From CAIWHR01 sp963773195 (GTDB taxonomy: Bacteria > Pseudomonadota > Gammaproteobacteria > Burkholderiales > Casimicrobiaceae): a stretch of 64,000 bases of DNA. Where the stretch lies: assembly GCA_963773195.1 (NCBI GenBank), contig CAVZAE010000010.1:1-64000 (forward strand). Direction: 5' to 3'. The translations under genes were made by a program, and so were the position numbers. Positions 37,801 through 46,400 of the stretch are shown here, piece by piece (position 1 is the stretch's first letter; each line of letters opens with the position of its first letter). A model generated the notes under the pieces. The model was not told the DNA's origin. It was given only the letters and a program-made list of their open reading frames with translations, and ran no database searches.

Positions 37801-39969
37801 ATGGCGTCGGATCGCACGCGGATCGCGCTCCTCGCGCTCGCGGCGTGGGGGTGCGTGCTCGTGGCCGTCGTTGCCGCCGGCGCGCTGGTCGCCGCCGACC
37901 TGCCGGCGTCCGAGCGCGCGGGACTCGCCGCGCTCCTCGAGCAGCGCGTCGCGAGCGTCGTCGTCGCCGCGCTCCTGCTGCTCGCGCCGGTCGCGCTCGT
38001 CGTCCGCGCGCTGTTCCGCCGCCACGTGAAGGCCGCCGAGCGCCTCGCGGAAGACGTGCGGATCATGCTGAGCGCGAATCCCGCGCACCGGGCCGCGCCG
38101 CAGAACGTGCCCGCGCTTGCGCGGCTCGGCGGCAGCCTGAACGCGTTCGCGGACGCGCACCAAGCGCTGCGCAGCGACGTCGAGCGACGCGTGCACGAGG
38201 CGAACGCGGACTTGGAGCAGGAGCGGAACCGGCTCGCGGCCCTCATGTCGGAGCTCGCGCAGAGCGTCGTCGTCTGCAACGTCGAGGGGCGGATCCTGCT
38301 CTACAACGCGCGGGCGATGCAGTTCCTGCGCAAGCCACTCGACGGCGACACGACGGGTAGCGGTCCGAGCCTGGTCGGCCTCGGCCGCTCGGTGTTCGCG
38401 GTCTTCGACCGCCACCTCATCATCCACGCGCTCGATACGATCCACGAGCGGCTGCGGCAGGGCACGCAGAATCCCGTCGCGCATTTTGTCACGACGGCCC
38501 CGTCGGGGGCGCTCGTCCGCGTCCAGACGGCGCCGGTGTTCGGCGTGACCGAGGACCCCGCGGACAGCAGCATCACGGGCTACGTGCTCGTGCTCGACAA
38601 CATCACGCGCAGAATCGAGAGCGGGAACCGCCGCGACCTGCTCCTGCAGACGCTGACGCAGGGCACGCGCGCGTCGCTCGGCAGCATCCGGGCAGCGGTG
38701 GAGACGGTCGCCGCGTTCCCCGATATGACGGGCGAGGAGCGGAGCCGCTTCATCGCGGTCATCGGCGACGAGGCGCGGCAGCTCACCGCGCGGCTCGACG
38801 CGACGGTCGGCGAGTTCGCGGATTCGCTGCGTACCGAGTGGCCGCTCGAAGAGATGCGCGGCGCGGACCTGATCGCGGCGGCGCGGCGCCGGATCGAGGC
38901 GAAGACCGGGCTGCCGACTAAGCGCGAGGCGGTCGACGAGTCCGTGTGGGTCAAGGTCGACAGCTATTCGCTGATCCAGGCGATCGCCTATCTTGCGAGC
39001 CGGCTCGCGGACGAGTTCGGAATCCGCGAGATACGCTTCGGCCTCGCCGCGGAGGGTGCGCTCGCCCACCTCGACCTCATCTGGACCGGCGCGCCGCTCG
39101 GCAGCGAGACGACGATGGCGTGGCAGACCGACTCGATGGAGCTCGGCGGCGAAGCCTGTCCGCTCACGCTGAAGCAGATCGTCGAGCGCCACAATGGCGA
39201 GATCTGGTACCAGATCCACAAGCCGTCGCAGCGCGAATTCTTCCGCATCGCGATTCCCATCGCGGTCCCCGAGGAGTCCGTGTGGACGGCGGCGCCCGCG
39301 GGCGGCAGCCGTCCCGAGTACTACGACTTCGATCTCTTCCACCAGCCGGGACAGACGGCGGAACAGGACGACCGGCCGCTCGCCTCGCTCACGTGCACCG
39401 TGTTCGACACCGAGACGACGGGGTTGTCGCCGTCGGGCGGGGACGAGATCGTGTCGATCGGGGCAGTGCGGATCGTCAATGGCCGGCTGCTCGTGCACGA
39501 GGTGTTCGAGCAGCTCGTCGACCCCGGGCGCCCGATGTCCGCCGACGCGAGCCGGGTCACCGGGATCGAGTCGGCGATGCTCGCGGGCCACCCGTCGATC
39601 GCGCAGGTGCTGCCGGCATTCCACGAGTTCTGCGCGGACACGATCCTGATCGCGCACAACGCGTCATTCGACATGCGGTTCCTGCGGCTCAAGGAGGAAG
39701 CGACCGGCGTCCGCTTCACCCAGCCGGTGCTGGACACGCTGCTGCTCTCGGCGGTGGTCCACCCGGGTCTCGAGGTGCACGGCCTCGAGGCGATCGCCGC
39801 GCGCCTCGGCGTGAACCCGATCGGCCGGCACACGGCGCTCGGCGATGCGATCATGACCGGCGAAGTGTTCCTGCGGATGCTGCCGCTCCTGGCGGAGCAG
39901 GGGATCCGGACGCTCGGCGAGGCGCGCGAGGCGTCGAAGAAGACGTACTTCGCTCGATTGCAATACTGA
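37801..39969 (+). CDS. Degenerate sensor kinase fused to a DEDDh 3'-5' exonuclease
   Basis: This 722-residue protein has two membrane helices (about 8-32, 50-70), a coiled segment (HEANADLEQERNRL) and a PAS domain (about 146-275; QSVVVCNVEGRILLYN). A histidine-kinase-like region (about 281-505) follows, then a DnaQ-type exonuclease (about 530-705). The H-box reads LTQGTRASLGSIR, with Q287 where the phosphoacceptor His should be. The ATPase part lacks a clear N-box Asn and DxGxG, so it is probably not a kinase. The exonuclease keeps its full set: D536 and E538 (FDTETTG), D624 (NASFDMRF), H677 and D682 (HTALGD). This is a membrane-tethered nuclease under sensory control. Its ATG directly follows the response-regulator stop codon. 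Confidence 0.9.
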   Translation: MASDRTRIALLALAAWGCVLVAVVAAGALVAADLPASERAGLAALLEQRVASVVVAALLLLAPVALVVRALFRRHVKAAERLAEDVRIMLSANPAHRAAPQNVPALARLGGSLNAFADAHQALRSDVERRVHEANADLEQERNRLAALMSELAQSVVVCNVEGRILLYNARAMQFLRKPLDGDTTGSGPSLVGLGRSVFAVFDRHLIIHALDTIHERLRQGTQNPVAHFVTTAPSGALVRVQTAPVFGVTEDPADSSITGYVLVLDNITRRIESGNRRDLLLQTLTQGTRASLGSIRAAVETVAAFPDMTGEERSRFIAVIGDEARQLTARLDATVGEFADSLRTEWPLEEMRGADLIAAARRRIEAKTGLPTKREAVDESVWVKVDSYSLIQAIAYLASRLADEFGIREIRFGLAAEGALAHLDLIWTGAPLGSETTMAWQTDSMELGGEACPLTLKQIVERHNGEIWYQIHKPSQREFFRIAIPIAVPEESVWTAAPAGGSRPEYYDFDLFHQPGQTAEQDDRPLASLTCTVFDTETTGLSPSGGDEIVSIGAVRIVNGRLLVHEVFEQLVDPGRPMSADASRVTGIESAMLAGHPSIAQVLPAFHEFCADTILIAHNASFDMRFLRLKEEATGVRFTQPVLDTLLLSAVVHPGLEVHGLEAIAARLGVNPIGRHTALGDAIMTGEVFLRMLPLLAEQGIRTLGEAREASKKTYFARLQY

Positions 39970-40235
39970 AGCCGGAAGGCGCCCCACGTTCCCATTGCCT
40001 TCGGGGCGGGCGTTTCGGTGTGAGCGTGCTCCCAACGTTCTTCTAAGGCCTGTCGATCAGCTGCCGGCTGCCGGTGCCAGCATCACTCGCATCTGAACAG
40101 CCCAACTGTCTAGACTCCATCGTTGAGTGTCTGCTTTCGGTAACGCCGAACGACTCCTTGGGGTCGATAGCCGTCGTTCGTGACAGACTGCAACCGGACC
40201 ACAGCCAGTCGCAGCGCTTCTGCACGATCGCAGCC
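39970..40235. other. Intergenic stretch after the exonuclease gene
   Basis: About 265 bp without a gene. It marks the end of the transporter/regulatory cluster and carries a dispersed repeat copy at 40155-40208. A weak GC-rich inverted repeat (AAGGCGCCCC / GGGGCG) follows the stop codon but lacks a T run. Confidence 0.45.
40155..40208. repeat. Dispersed palindromic repeat, copy 8
   Basis: Reads CTTGGGGTCGATAGCCGTCG then TTCGTGACAGACTGCAACCG and GACCACAGCCAG. It shares CGTTCGTGAC-GACTGC-CCGGACCA with copies 1, 3 and 5. It lies at the border between the conserved cluster and an integrase remnant. Confidence 0.6.
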
Positions 40236-41102
40236 TTAGATCGGTGCTTGACGGCTGTTCGAATCCTGACGGAATGCTGACATTCTTCCGGTCGTTGGTC
40301 GTTTAGCTTGACGCGGTTGCAGTACGCGGATCATTGTCCGAAGCACAGTAGCGCCCTCAGGGAGGGGGCATGCCCGCGAATCCGCGCGTCCGGCCTTACC
40401 GCCAATGGTTGGCCTGCCTATAGATACGTTTGGTCGACTCAACACGCGCGTATCCCAAAGGCTGGAAATGAAATCGCTAAATACGTGCGTACTCACCGCG
40501 CTTCTTTTCCCCGTCGTGTGGTCACCGCATGCTGCCTTGGCGCAATGGTCGCAGCAGGCGAGCAGCGCCTCGATTTCCGCGTCCGTGATGCGGCGCTTGC
40601 GTTGCCGCGATGTCATCTGCATGCCGGCCTTTTGCAGCGCCGTGCGCGCCCGCCCCGGCGCCTTGGGATCGACGGTGGGATCGCGTTCCGCCGCATGCGC
40701 AAGGACGGAGGTCGCATAGGCCAGATCGCCGGCAACGGTCGAACCGCCGACGCCTGCGGCGATTCGGTCCTTTGCGAATTGCAGCCAGTCGATGGCGCCG
40801 ACCGGCTCGAGACCTAGGTCGCGCTTGAATCGCTTTAGCGCATTGTCGAAGGTCGAGCCCGGAGGCAGCCGCAACCGCTGCCGATCAGCGAGCATCGAAT
40901 CGACTGCATCAGCGAGGATGAGCGCCTTGCCCGGTATCGCGGCGCGATAGGTGCCCGTTTCGATGGCGCCTTCCTGCGCCCGCGCCCAGGCCTCCGCAGC
41001 GGCCTTGCTGCCAAAGGTATCCGTCTTGACTTGGCCGCGCAGCCGAACGCGCGCAGTCCAGCGAACCCCGCGCTTGCCTACCCGTCGCGTGAACGTCGCC
41101 AT
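40236..41102 (-). pseudogene. Site-specific integrase, truncated (catalytic domain lost)
   Basis: Starting at MATFTRRVGKRGVRWTARVR the first 190 or so residues are a typical integrase N-terminus: an AP2-like or arm-binding segment (TDTFGSKAAAEAWARAQEGA) and a SAM-like core-binding domain (ALKRFKRDLGLEPVGAIDWL, GSTVAGDLAYATSVLAHA). It continues to KRRITDAEIEALLACCD, where the catalytic domain should begin. After about 40540 the sequence is unrelated and the R-H-R-Y residues are absent. This is a degraded mobile-element integrase, close to a dispersed repeat. No tRNA lies beside it. Confidence 0.75.
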
Positions 41103-41239
41103 CGGCCCTCCCGTTTCGGGGCTGGCGCGGCTACCGGATGGAGCCGACTTGTACCAAATCCGTACCAATGCCACCGGGATTCAGTATAGCCGATCCGAAC
41201 GGATTGGGAGCGTCTCTCTCTACGAATCGGGACATGTTA

Positions 41240-42577
41240 CTACTTGATGCCAAGGCGTTCCATGCGGTAGCGCATGGCGCGGAACGTGATGCCCAGGAGT
41301 TTCGCCGCGGCCGTCCGGTTGAAGCGCGTCTTCTCGAGGGCTTCGTTGATCGCGGCACGCTCGACACGGTCGAGGTAATCCTGCAGCGGCCACTTGTCGC
41401 CCGCGGCAACGGCGAACTCGGGATCGTCGGCGACCGGCGTGAGATGCAGGTCGTCGGCGGTGATCTGCTGCGTGTCGGCGGCGAGCGAAAGCCCGCGCTC
41501 GAGGATGTTCTCGAGTTCCCGGACGTTACCCGGGAACGGGTAGCGCTCGAGCGCAACGACCGCCTCGGCGTCGAGCTTCGCCGCGTTGCCGCGCGACAGG
41601 CGGGCCAGGATCGCGTGGGCGATCAGCGGGATGTCCTCGCGCATTTCACGCAGGCTCGGCATCGCCAACTCGATCACGTGCAGCCGGTAGTAGAGGTCCT
41701 GCCGAAACTCGCCCGACTCGACCTGTGCGGCGAGCTTCTTGTGCGTCGCGCTGATGATGCGGACGTCGACGGGTTCCTCCTGCGTCGAGCCCACCTTGCG
41801 CACCTTCTTCTCCTGAATCGCTCGGAGCAGCTTCACCTGCATCGCGAGCGGCAGGTCGGCGACTTCGTCCAGGAACAGCGTGCCGTTGTTCGCGGCCTGA
41901 AAGAATCCGTCGCGGTCGGCCTCGGCGCCGGTGAACGCGCCTTTCTTGTAGCCGAAGAACTCGCTCTCCATCAGGTTCTCGGGGATCGCGCCGCAGTTGA
42001 CGGCGATGAACGGCTGTTCGGCGCGAGGGCCGAGCGTGTGAATCAGGCGCGCGGCGAGCTCCTTGCCGCTGCCGGATTCGCCGTTGATGAAGACGGGTGC
42101 CTGGCTCTTGGCGAGGCGGTCGATGAGGTTGCGGACTTGCATCATCGCCGGCGACTCGCCGAGGAGCTGGTAGCTCGTCACCACCTGCGCCTTCTCCGGC
42201 ACCTTGAGCGCCTGCTTAACGAGCGCCCGCAGCTGCTCGAGCGCAACCGGCTTCGCGAGGTAATCGAAAGCCCCGGCCTTGAGCGCCGCGACCGCGTTCT
42301 CCGCGCTGCCGTACGCCGTGATCACGGCGACGGGAACGTCGAGCGCTTTCTGGTTGATGTGCTCGACGACGCGGAGGCCCTCGCCGTCGGGCAGGCGCAT
42401 GTCGGTGAGACAGAGATCGAACGGCTCCTTGTCGAGGAGCTTGATCGCCTCGCCGACGGATTCGGCGCGCGAAGTGTCGAGTCCCATCCGCGACAGCGTG
42501 AGCTCGAGCAGCTCGAGCAGATCAGGCTCGTCGTCGACCACGAGCACCTTGGGTTGACCGCGGATTCGGCGGGACAT
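41240..42577 (-). CDS. pilR: Type IV pilus response regulator PilR (NtrC family)
   Basis: This 445-residue protein has a receiver domain (1-125; VVDDEPD, phospho-Asp in LCLTDMRLPD, YLAKP), a sigma-54 AAA+ domain (about 140-380; Walker A GESGSGKE, GAFTGA loop, Walker B GTLFLDEVADL) and a C-terminal Fis-type helix-turn-helix (NRTAAAKLLGITFRAMRYRM). The ending TFRAMRYRMERLGI is typical of PilR. It activates sigma-54-dependent transcription, classically of the major pilin gene pilA, when phosphorylated by PilS. It lies 28 bp downstream of pilS on the same strand. No pilin gene is in the window. Confidence 0.95.
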   Translation of the reverse strand: MSRRIRGQPKVLVVDDEPDLLELLELTLSRMGLDTSRAESVGEAIKLLDKEPFDLCLTDMRLPDGEGLRVVEHINQKALDVPVAVITAYGSAENAVAALKAGAFDYLAKPVALEQLRALVKQALKVPEKAQVVTSYQLLGESPAMMQVRNLIDRLAKSQAPVFINGESGSGKELAARLIHTLGPRAEQPFIAVNCGAIPENLMESEFFGYKKGAFTGAEADRDGFFQAANNGTLFLDEVADLPLAMQVKLLRAIQEKKVRKVGSTQEEPVDVRIISATHKKLAAQVESGEFRQDLYYRLHVIELAMPSLREMREDIPLIAHAILARLSRGNAAKLDAEAVVALERYPFPGNVRELENILERGLSLAADTQQITADDLHLTPVADDPEFAVAAGDKWPLQDYLDRVERAAINEALEKTRFNRTAAAKLLGITFRAMRYRMERLGIK

Positions 42578-42605
42578 GGCTCTCCTTCGTTGTCTTGCGC
42601 TGTCG

Positions 42606-44231
42606 TTATGTGCGACGACCCGCGCGTTTCATCGTCATGCGAAAGTGGGCACCCGGACCGCGCGGCAGGAGCTCGAGCGCGGCACCGTTGGCATCGGCCA
42701 GCTCGCGCGCAATGTACAAGCCGAGGCCGGTGCCTCCGGGGCGAGTGGTGAAGAACGGCTCGAAGATCTGCCCGCGCAGTTCGGCGGGGATGCCGGGGCC
42801 GTCGTCGGCCAATTCGCAGATCACCGCGTCGCCCATGTAGCCCGCGCGCGCGGCAATCCGGACGCTGCCTTCCTTCTTCTGGCAGTGCTGCCACGCGTTG
42901 CGGACCAGGTTCCAGACGATCTGGTTCAGGTGTCCGCGGTCGAAGATGGCGGTCAGGTCCTCCGGGACCAGCATGATGATGCTCCCGGGGGGCATGTTCT
43001 CCGCCTGCACGATTTCATCGGTCAGCGTGCGCATGAACTCGGCGAGCGCGATCATCTCCGGCTGCTGCCGGTCGCGCCGGTTGAGCTGCAGCACTTCGCC
43101 CACGATCCGGTCGATCCGCTTCGCGTTGTTGCGGATCATGTTGAGCAGCCGCTGGCCTTCGGGGGCGACCACGCGGTCCTCCTCGAGCAGTTGCGCCGCC
43201 TGGTTGATCGCAGAGAGCGGATTGCGCACTTCGTGGGCGATCGACGCCGTGAGGCGGCCCATCGCCGCGAGCTTCATCTGCTGCGCCTCGGTTTGCGCGC
43301 GGCCCAGGTCCTCGAGGTAGATGAGCGTGCCGCCGTTGAGGCCGGACCCGATGCGCACGAGGCGCACGCGGAGCAGGCGTTGCGTCGACTCGACCTTGAA
43401 TGGCGGCAACGACTCGGCATCGTCCTCCTGCCATCGCCGCCAGTAATCGTGGAGCGTGCCCGAAAATTCGGCCAGGCGCATCCCGCCACGCATCCGGCCA
43501 AAGCCGCCCAAAAGCCGCGTCACCTGCGCGTTGTGGCCGCGCACAACGCCGTTCAGATCGACGACCAGCACACCGTCCTGCATGTCCTGGATGATCAGCC
43601 GGTTCACCTGCTCCAGATTTGCGACGTCGATCCCGCGCTGCGCGGCCAGATCCTCGGACGCCTTGGTGTACGCACCCAGCGCGATCGCGACACCCACGGT
43701 TGCGAAGAAGCCGAAGCCGATCAGTCCCGTTTGCACCGGCTGCGTGAAGTTGACCTGGCCTTCGACCAGCCGCCACACGTCCAGAGCCAGCAGGCACAAC
43801 GTAGCGAATCCCGCGTGCAGGAAGGCGGTGCGCGTGCGCAGGAGCCAGCCGCTCGCGGCGAGCTGCGGAAAGAGCAGAATCGGCAGCGTCCCCCCGCTGG
43901 TGCCGCCGGACACCATCACCGCAGCGATACAGCCGACGTCACCGACGAGCAGGATCGACGTCAGCGCCGTCAGCGGGAGCGGGAGGGGATCGCGCTGGAT
44001 CCACCAGAACGTGGCGAGACCGAACGCGAAGTAGACAGCGGCGGAAGTGAGGAAGAGCGTCGGCTCGGTGATGCCGAGTGCCTTCAAGTCGAGCAAGAGC
44101 GCGATGCCGAGCAGCCCCGCGCCGCAGACCGCGCGATACAGCCCGACAATCCACAGGATCCGGCGCGACGAATCGCCGGCCGATATCGGCAGGGGCGGCT
44201 CGAACGATGGGGCGGCGGGGGAGGGTTGCAT
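42606..44231 (-). CDS. pilS: Sensor histidine kinase PilS
   Basis: Starting at MQPSPAAPSFEPP gives 541 residues. Six membrane helices occupy about residues 25-190, then a PAS domain (about 215-315; VNRLIIQDMQDGVLVVDLNG), the H-box SIAHEVRNPLSAI with its phosphoacceptor His, the N-box (HLNQIVWNLVRNAWQH), G1 (ELADDGPGIP) and G2 (GGTGLGLYIA). Six-helix N-termini and this order define PilS. It phosphorylates PilR in response to membrane pilin level. The upstream in-frame ATG at 44297 would overlap the preceding gene, so I prefer 44231. Confidence 0.93.
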   Translation of the reverse strand: MQPSPAAPSFEPPLPISAGDSSRRILWIVGLYRAVCGAGLLGIALLLDLKALGITEPTLFLTSAAVYFAFGLATFWWIQRDPLPLPLTALTSILLVGDVGCIAAVMVSGGTSGGTLPILLFPQLAASGWLLRTRTAFLHAGFATLCLLALDVWRLVEGQVNFTQPVQTGLIGFGFFATVGVAIALGAYTKASEDLAAQRGIDVANLEQVNRLIIQDMQDGVLVVDLNGVVRGHNAQVTRLLGGFGRMRGGMRLAEFSGTLHDYWRRWQEDDAESLPPFKVESTQRLLRVRLVRIGSGLNGGTLIYLEDLGRAQTEAQQMKLAAMGRLTASIAHEVRNPLSAINQAAQLLEEDRVVAPEGQRLLNMIRNNAKRIDRIVGEVLQLNRRDRQQPEMIALAEFMRTLTDEIVQAENMPPGSIIMLVPEDLTAIFDRGHLNQIVWNLVRNAWQHCQKKEGSVRIAARAGYMGDAVICELADDGPGIPAELRGQIFEPFFTTRPGGTGLGLYIARELADANGAALELLPRGPGAHFRMTMKRAGRRT

Positions 44232-44263
44232 GAGGCGGTTTATCGCAGCCCGGGCGGGGTTCG

Positions 44264-44503
44264 TCAACGGCGCGCCATGCAGCCCGGATCGCCGCACAGA
44301 TAGCCTCCCGTGGCGGGAAGCGCGTTGGCCCGCGGCAGGTAGACGCCGCAGCTCGAGCAGCGGACCATCGTGTCGTCCGCCTTGCGCGTATCGCCGGCGC
44401 CGCGTGCGTCGCGCTCACGGCGCTTCGCCGCGGCGAGGTTCGCGAGCCGCATGCCCATGAGTGCGACGAAGATCACGACGACCCAGAAAATGATCTTGCC
44501 CAT
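44264..44503 (-). CDS. PP0621-type small zinc-ribbon membrane protein
   Basis: This 79-residue protein has an N-terminal membrane helix (MGKIIFWVVVIFVALMGMRL), a basic linker and a C-terminal Cys cluster, CSSCGVYLPRANALPATGGY followed by CGDPGC, which should bind zinc. The motif and the position directly before pilS match PP0621-family proteins. The role is unknown; the steady link to pilSR suggests envelope or pilus biology. It lies 8 bp after the FAD-oxidase gene and 33 bp before pilS. Confidence 0.8.
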   Translation of the reverse strand: MGKIIFWVVVIFVALMGMRLANLAAAKRRERDARGAGDTRKADDTMVRCSSCGVYLPRANALPATGGYLCGDPGCMARR

Positions 44504-44511
44504 GGCGTTCC

Positions 44512-45927
44512 TCAGAGGACCTTGCCCGGATTGAAAAGCGCTCCGGGGTCGAGCGCGCCCTTGACGGCGCGCATCAGATCGAGCTCGACGATGCTTCGGT
44601 AGCGGACGAGCTCGGCCCGCTTCTGCTGCCCGATGCCATGCTCGGCGCTGATGCTGCCGCTGTACCGCGCGACCAGATCATGGACGATTCGGTTCGCCGT
44701 CGCCGTATGCGCGAGAAACGCTTCGGCGGCGACGCCGTCCGGCGCCGCGAGGTTGTAGTGCAGATTGCCGTCGCCCAGGTGCCCGAACGTGACGAAGCGG
44801 AGCCCCGGCAGCGCCGCGACGAGCGCGGTCTCCGCTTCGACGAGGAAGGCGGGAATCGCCGAGACCGGCAGCGAGATGTCGTGCTTGATGTTGGGTCCCT
44901 CGAGCCGTTGCGCTTCGGCGATATTCTCGCGTAGTGCCCACAACGCATTCGCCTGCTCGACCGACTGGGCGACGGTGGCGTCCGACACGGTGCGGTCGGC
45001 GAGCGCTGCACCGAGCGCGCGTTCGACATCGGTCGCAACCGCCGAATCCGCGGCGCCGTCGTCCGCCTGGACGAGCGCGTACCACGGATGGCCCGGGAGC
45101 GGATCCGGCAGTGAGGGAAAATGCCGCCGCACGAGCGCGAGCGACGGCTCGGAGATCAATTCGAAGCCCACCAGGCGGTCGCCGAGCGTCTGGCGCAGCG
45201 CACGCAAGAGCGCGATCGCGGCGCGGACGTCGCCGAGTCCGGCGAATGCGGTTGCGCGCGTCCGCGGCGCCGGGAAGAGCTTGAGCACGGTGGCGGTGAC
45301 GATGCCGAGCGTACCCTCGGCGCCGATGAAAAGCTGTTTCAGGTCATAGCCGGTATTGTCCTTGCGCAAGCCGCGCAGGCCGTCCCAGATCCGGCCGTCG
45401 GCAAGCACGACCTCGATGCCGAGCGTGAGCTCGCGCGCATTGCCGAAGCGCAGTACCGCCGTTCCGCCGGCGTTGGTGGACAGGTTGCCGCCGATCGTGC
45501 AGCTGCCTTCCGCCGCGAGCGACAATGGGAAATGGAGTCCCGCGGCGGCTGCAGCCTCTTGCACCGCGACGAGCGTGGCCCCCGCCTCGACCGTCATTGT
45601 CGCGTTGTCGGGATCGATCGCGCGGACGCGGTTCATCCGTGCGAGCGAGAGCACGACCGCATCGCCGCTCCCGTCAGGAGTGGCACCTCCGCACTGACCG
45701 GTGTTGCCGCCCTGCGCGACGATCGGGACGCGCGCGTCCGCGCAGGCCCGCACGACGGCCGCCACCTCGCTCGTGCTGCCGGGGCGCACGACGGCCTGCG
45801 CGCGACCGTGGTAGCGGCCGCGCCAGTCGGTGAGATAGGGAGCGATGTCGCCGGGCGCGGAGAGCACCTGGGCGCTTCCGACGGCCGCGTCGAGCCGCGC
45901 CCGCAGGGTTGCGCTCAGGTCCGCCAT
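44512..45927 (-). CDS. FAD-linked oxidase (D-2-hydroxyacid dehydrogenase, GlcD/DLD type)
   Basis: Starting at MADLSATLRARLDA gives 471 residues. It has an N-terminal PCMH-type FAD-binding domain (VVRPGSTSEVAAVVRACADA, PIVAQGGNTGQCGGATPDGS, CTIGGNLSTNAGG, FIGAEGTLGIVTA) and a C-terminal FAD-oxidase cap (FVTFGHLGDGNLHYNLA with the metal-site His pair, SAEHGIGQQKR, DPGALFNPGKVL). These residues fit D-lactate, D-2-hydroxyglutarate or glycolate dehydrogenases that feed electrons to the quinone pool or ETF. The substrate cannot be set by sequence alone. It is first in a minus-strand run with the PP0621, pilS and pilR genes. Confidence 0.88.
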   Translation of the reverse strand: MADLSATLRARLDAAVGSAQVLSAPGDIAPYLTDWRGRYHGRAQAVVRPGSTSEVAAVVRACADARVPIVAQGGNTGQCGGATPDGSGDAVVLSLARMNRVRAIDPDNATMTVEAGATLVAVQEAAAAAGLHFPLSLAAEGSCTIGGNLSTNAGGTAVLRFGNARELTLGIEVVLADGRIWDGLRGLRKDNTGYDLKQLFIGAEGTLGIVTATVLKLFPAPRTRATAFAGLGDVRAAIALLRALRQTLGDRLVGFELISEPSLALVRRHFPSLPDPLPGHPWYALVQADDGAADSAVATDVERALGAALADRTVSDATVAQSVEQANALWALRENIAEAQRLEGPNIKHDISLPVSAIPAFLVEAETALVAALPGLRFVTFGHLGDGNLHYNLAAPDGVAAEAFLAHTATANRIVHDLVARYSGSISAEHGIGQQKRAELVRYRSIVELDLMRAVKGALDPGALFNPGKVL

Positions 45928-46000
45928 GAACGACGATAATAGCCGAAATCGCCCATTGCCCGCACCGGCAGAGCTAACGGTGCGAGTGCCGGAGAGCGCC

Positions 46001-46378
46001 ATGCCCACTTCGCCGCCCGATGCACCGTCCCCGCCCCCGTTTCCGTTCTCGCCCCAGGATGCGATGGAGTTCATGCAGCGCATGTGGAACCCGCTCGGAG
46101 TCCCGCTGCCAGGCTTTGCGCTTCCCGGCACTGCCGCGCCGGCCGCGGCGCCCATCGCGGGCGGGGTTCCGTTCCTCAACCCCGCTGCGATGTTCGCGAC
46201 GCTCGATCCCGCCGAGCTCGAACGCAAGATCGTCGAGCTCCGCGTGATCGAGGGCTGGTTGCAAATGAGCCTGAACCTCATGCAGATGAGCATCAAGACG
46301 ATGGAGCTGCAGAAGGTATCGCTCGAGGCGTTACGCACGCCGGCGACCGCCGCGCCGCCAGGCCGCAAGAAGCCCTAG
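46001..46378 (+). CDS. PhaM-like PHA-granule regulatory protein
   Basis: ATG 46001 is preceded by GGAGAG and gives 125 residues. The protein has a Pro-rich start, the FMQRMWNPLGVPLPG segment, then LDPAELERKIVELRVIEGWL, NLNLMQMSIKTMELQKVSLE and a basic tail (PPGRKKP). This order matches PhaM, which in Cupriavidus activates PHA synthase and ties granules to the nucleoid through its basic end. An earlier ATG at 45926 would overlap the divergent oxidase start. PHA synthase genes are not in the window. Confidence 0.75.
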   Translation: MPTSPPDAPSPPPFPFSPQDAMEFMQRMWNPLGVPLPGFALPGTAAPAAAPIAGGVPFLNPAAMFATLDPAELERKIVELRVIEGWLQMSLNLMQMSIKTMELQKVSLEALRTPATAAPPGRKKP

Positions 46379-46400
46379 CTTTCTCCTCCGAAAGGATTCC

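Noticed and set aside
37072..39657. 861-residue open frame on the minus strand
   Set aside because: It is antisense to the sensor-exonuclease and regulator genes, is almost all Arg, Ala, Gly and Asp, and has no recognisable domain. Long antisense frames are expected in GC-rich DNA.
40236..41102. Prophage or integrated island at the integrase
   Set aside because: The integrase lacks its catalytic domain, no phage genes or att repeats flank it, and pilR and the exonuclease gene lie on either side.
41138..44303. Two long plus-strand frames (537 and 575 residues)
   Set aside because: They lie exactly opposite pilR and pilS, whose domains are certain. Composition is that of GC-rich antisense frames.
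45845..46000. Longer start for the PhaM-like protein (45845 or 45926)
   Set aside because: Both would overlap the divergent FAD-oxidase start and add residues unlike PhaM. ATG 46001 has a ribosome site and the family's N-terminus.
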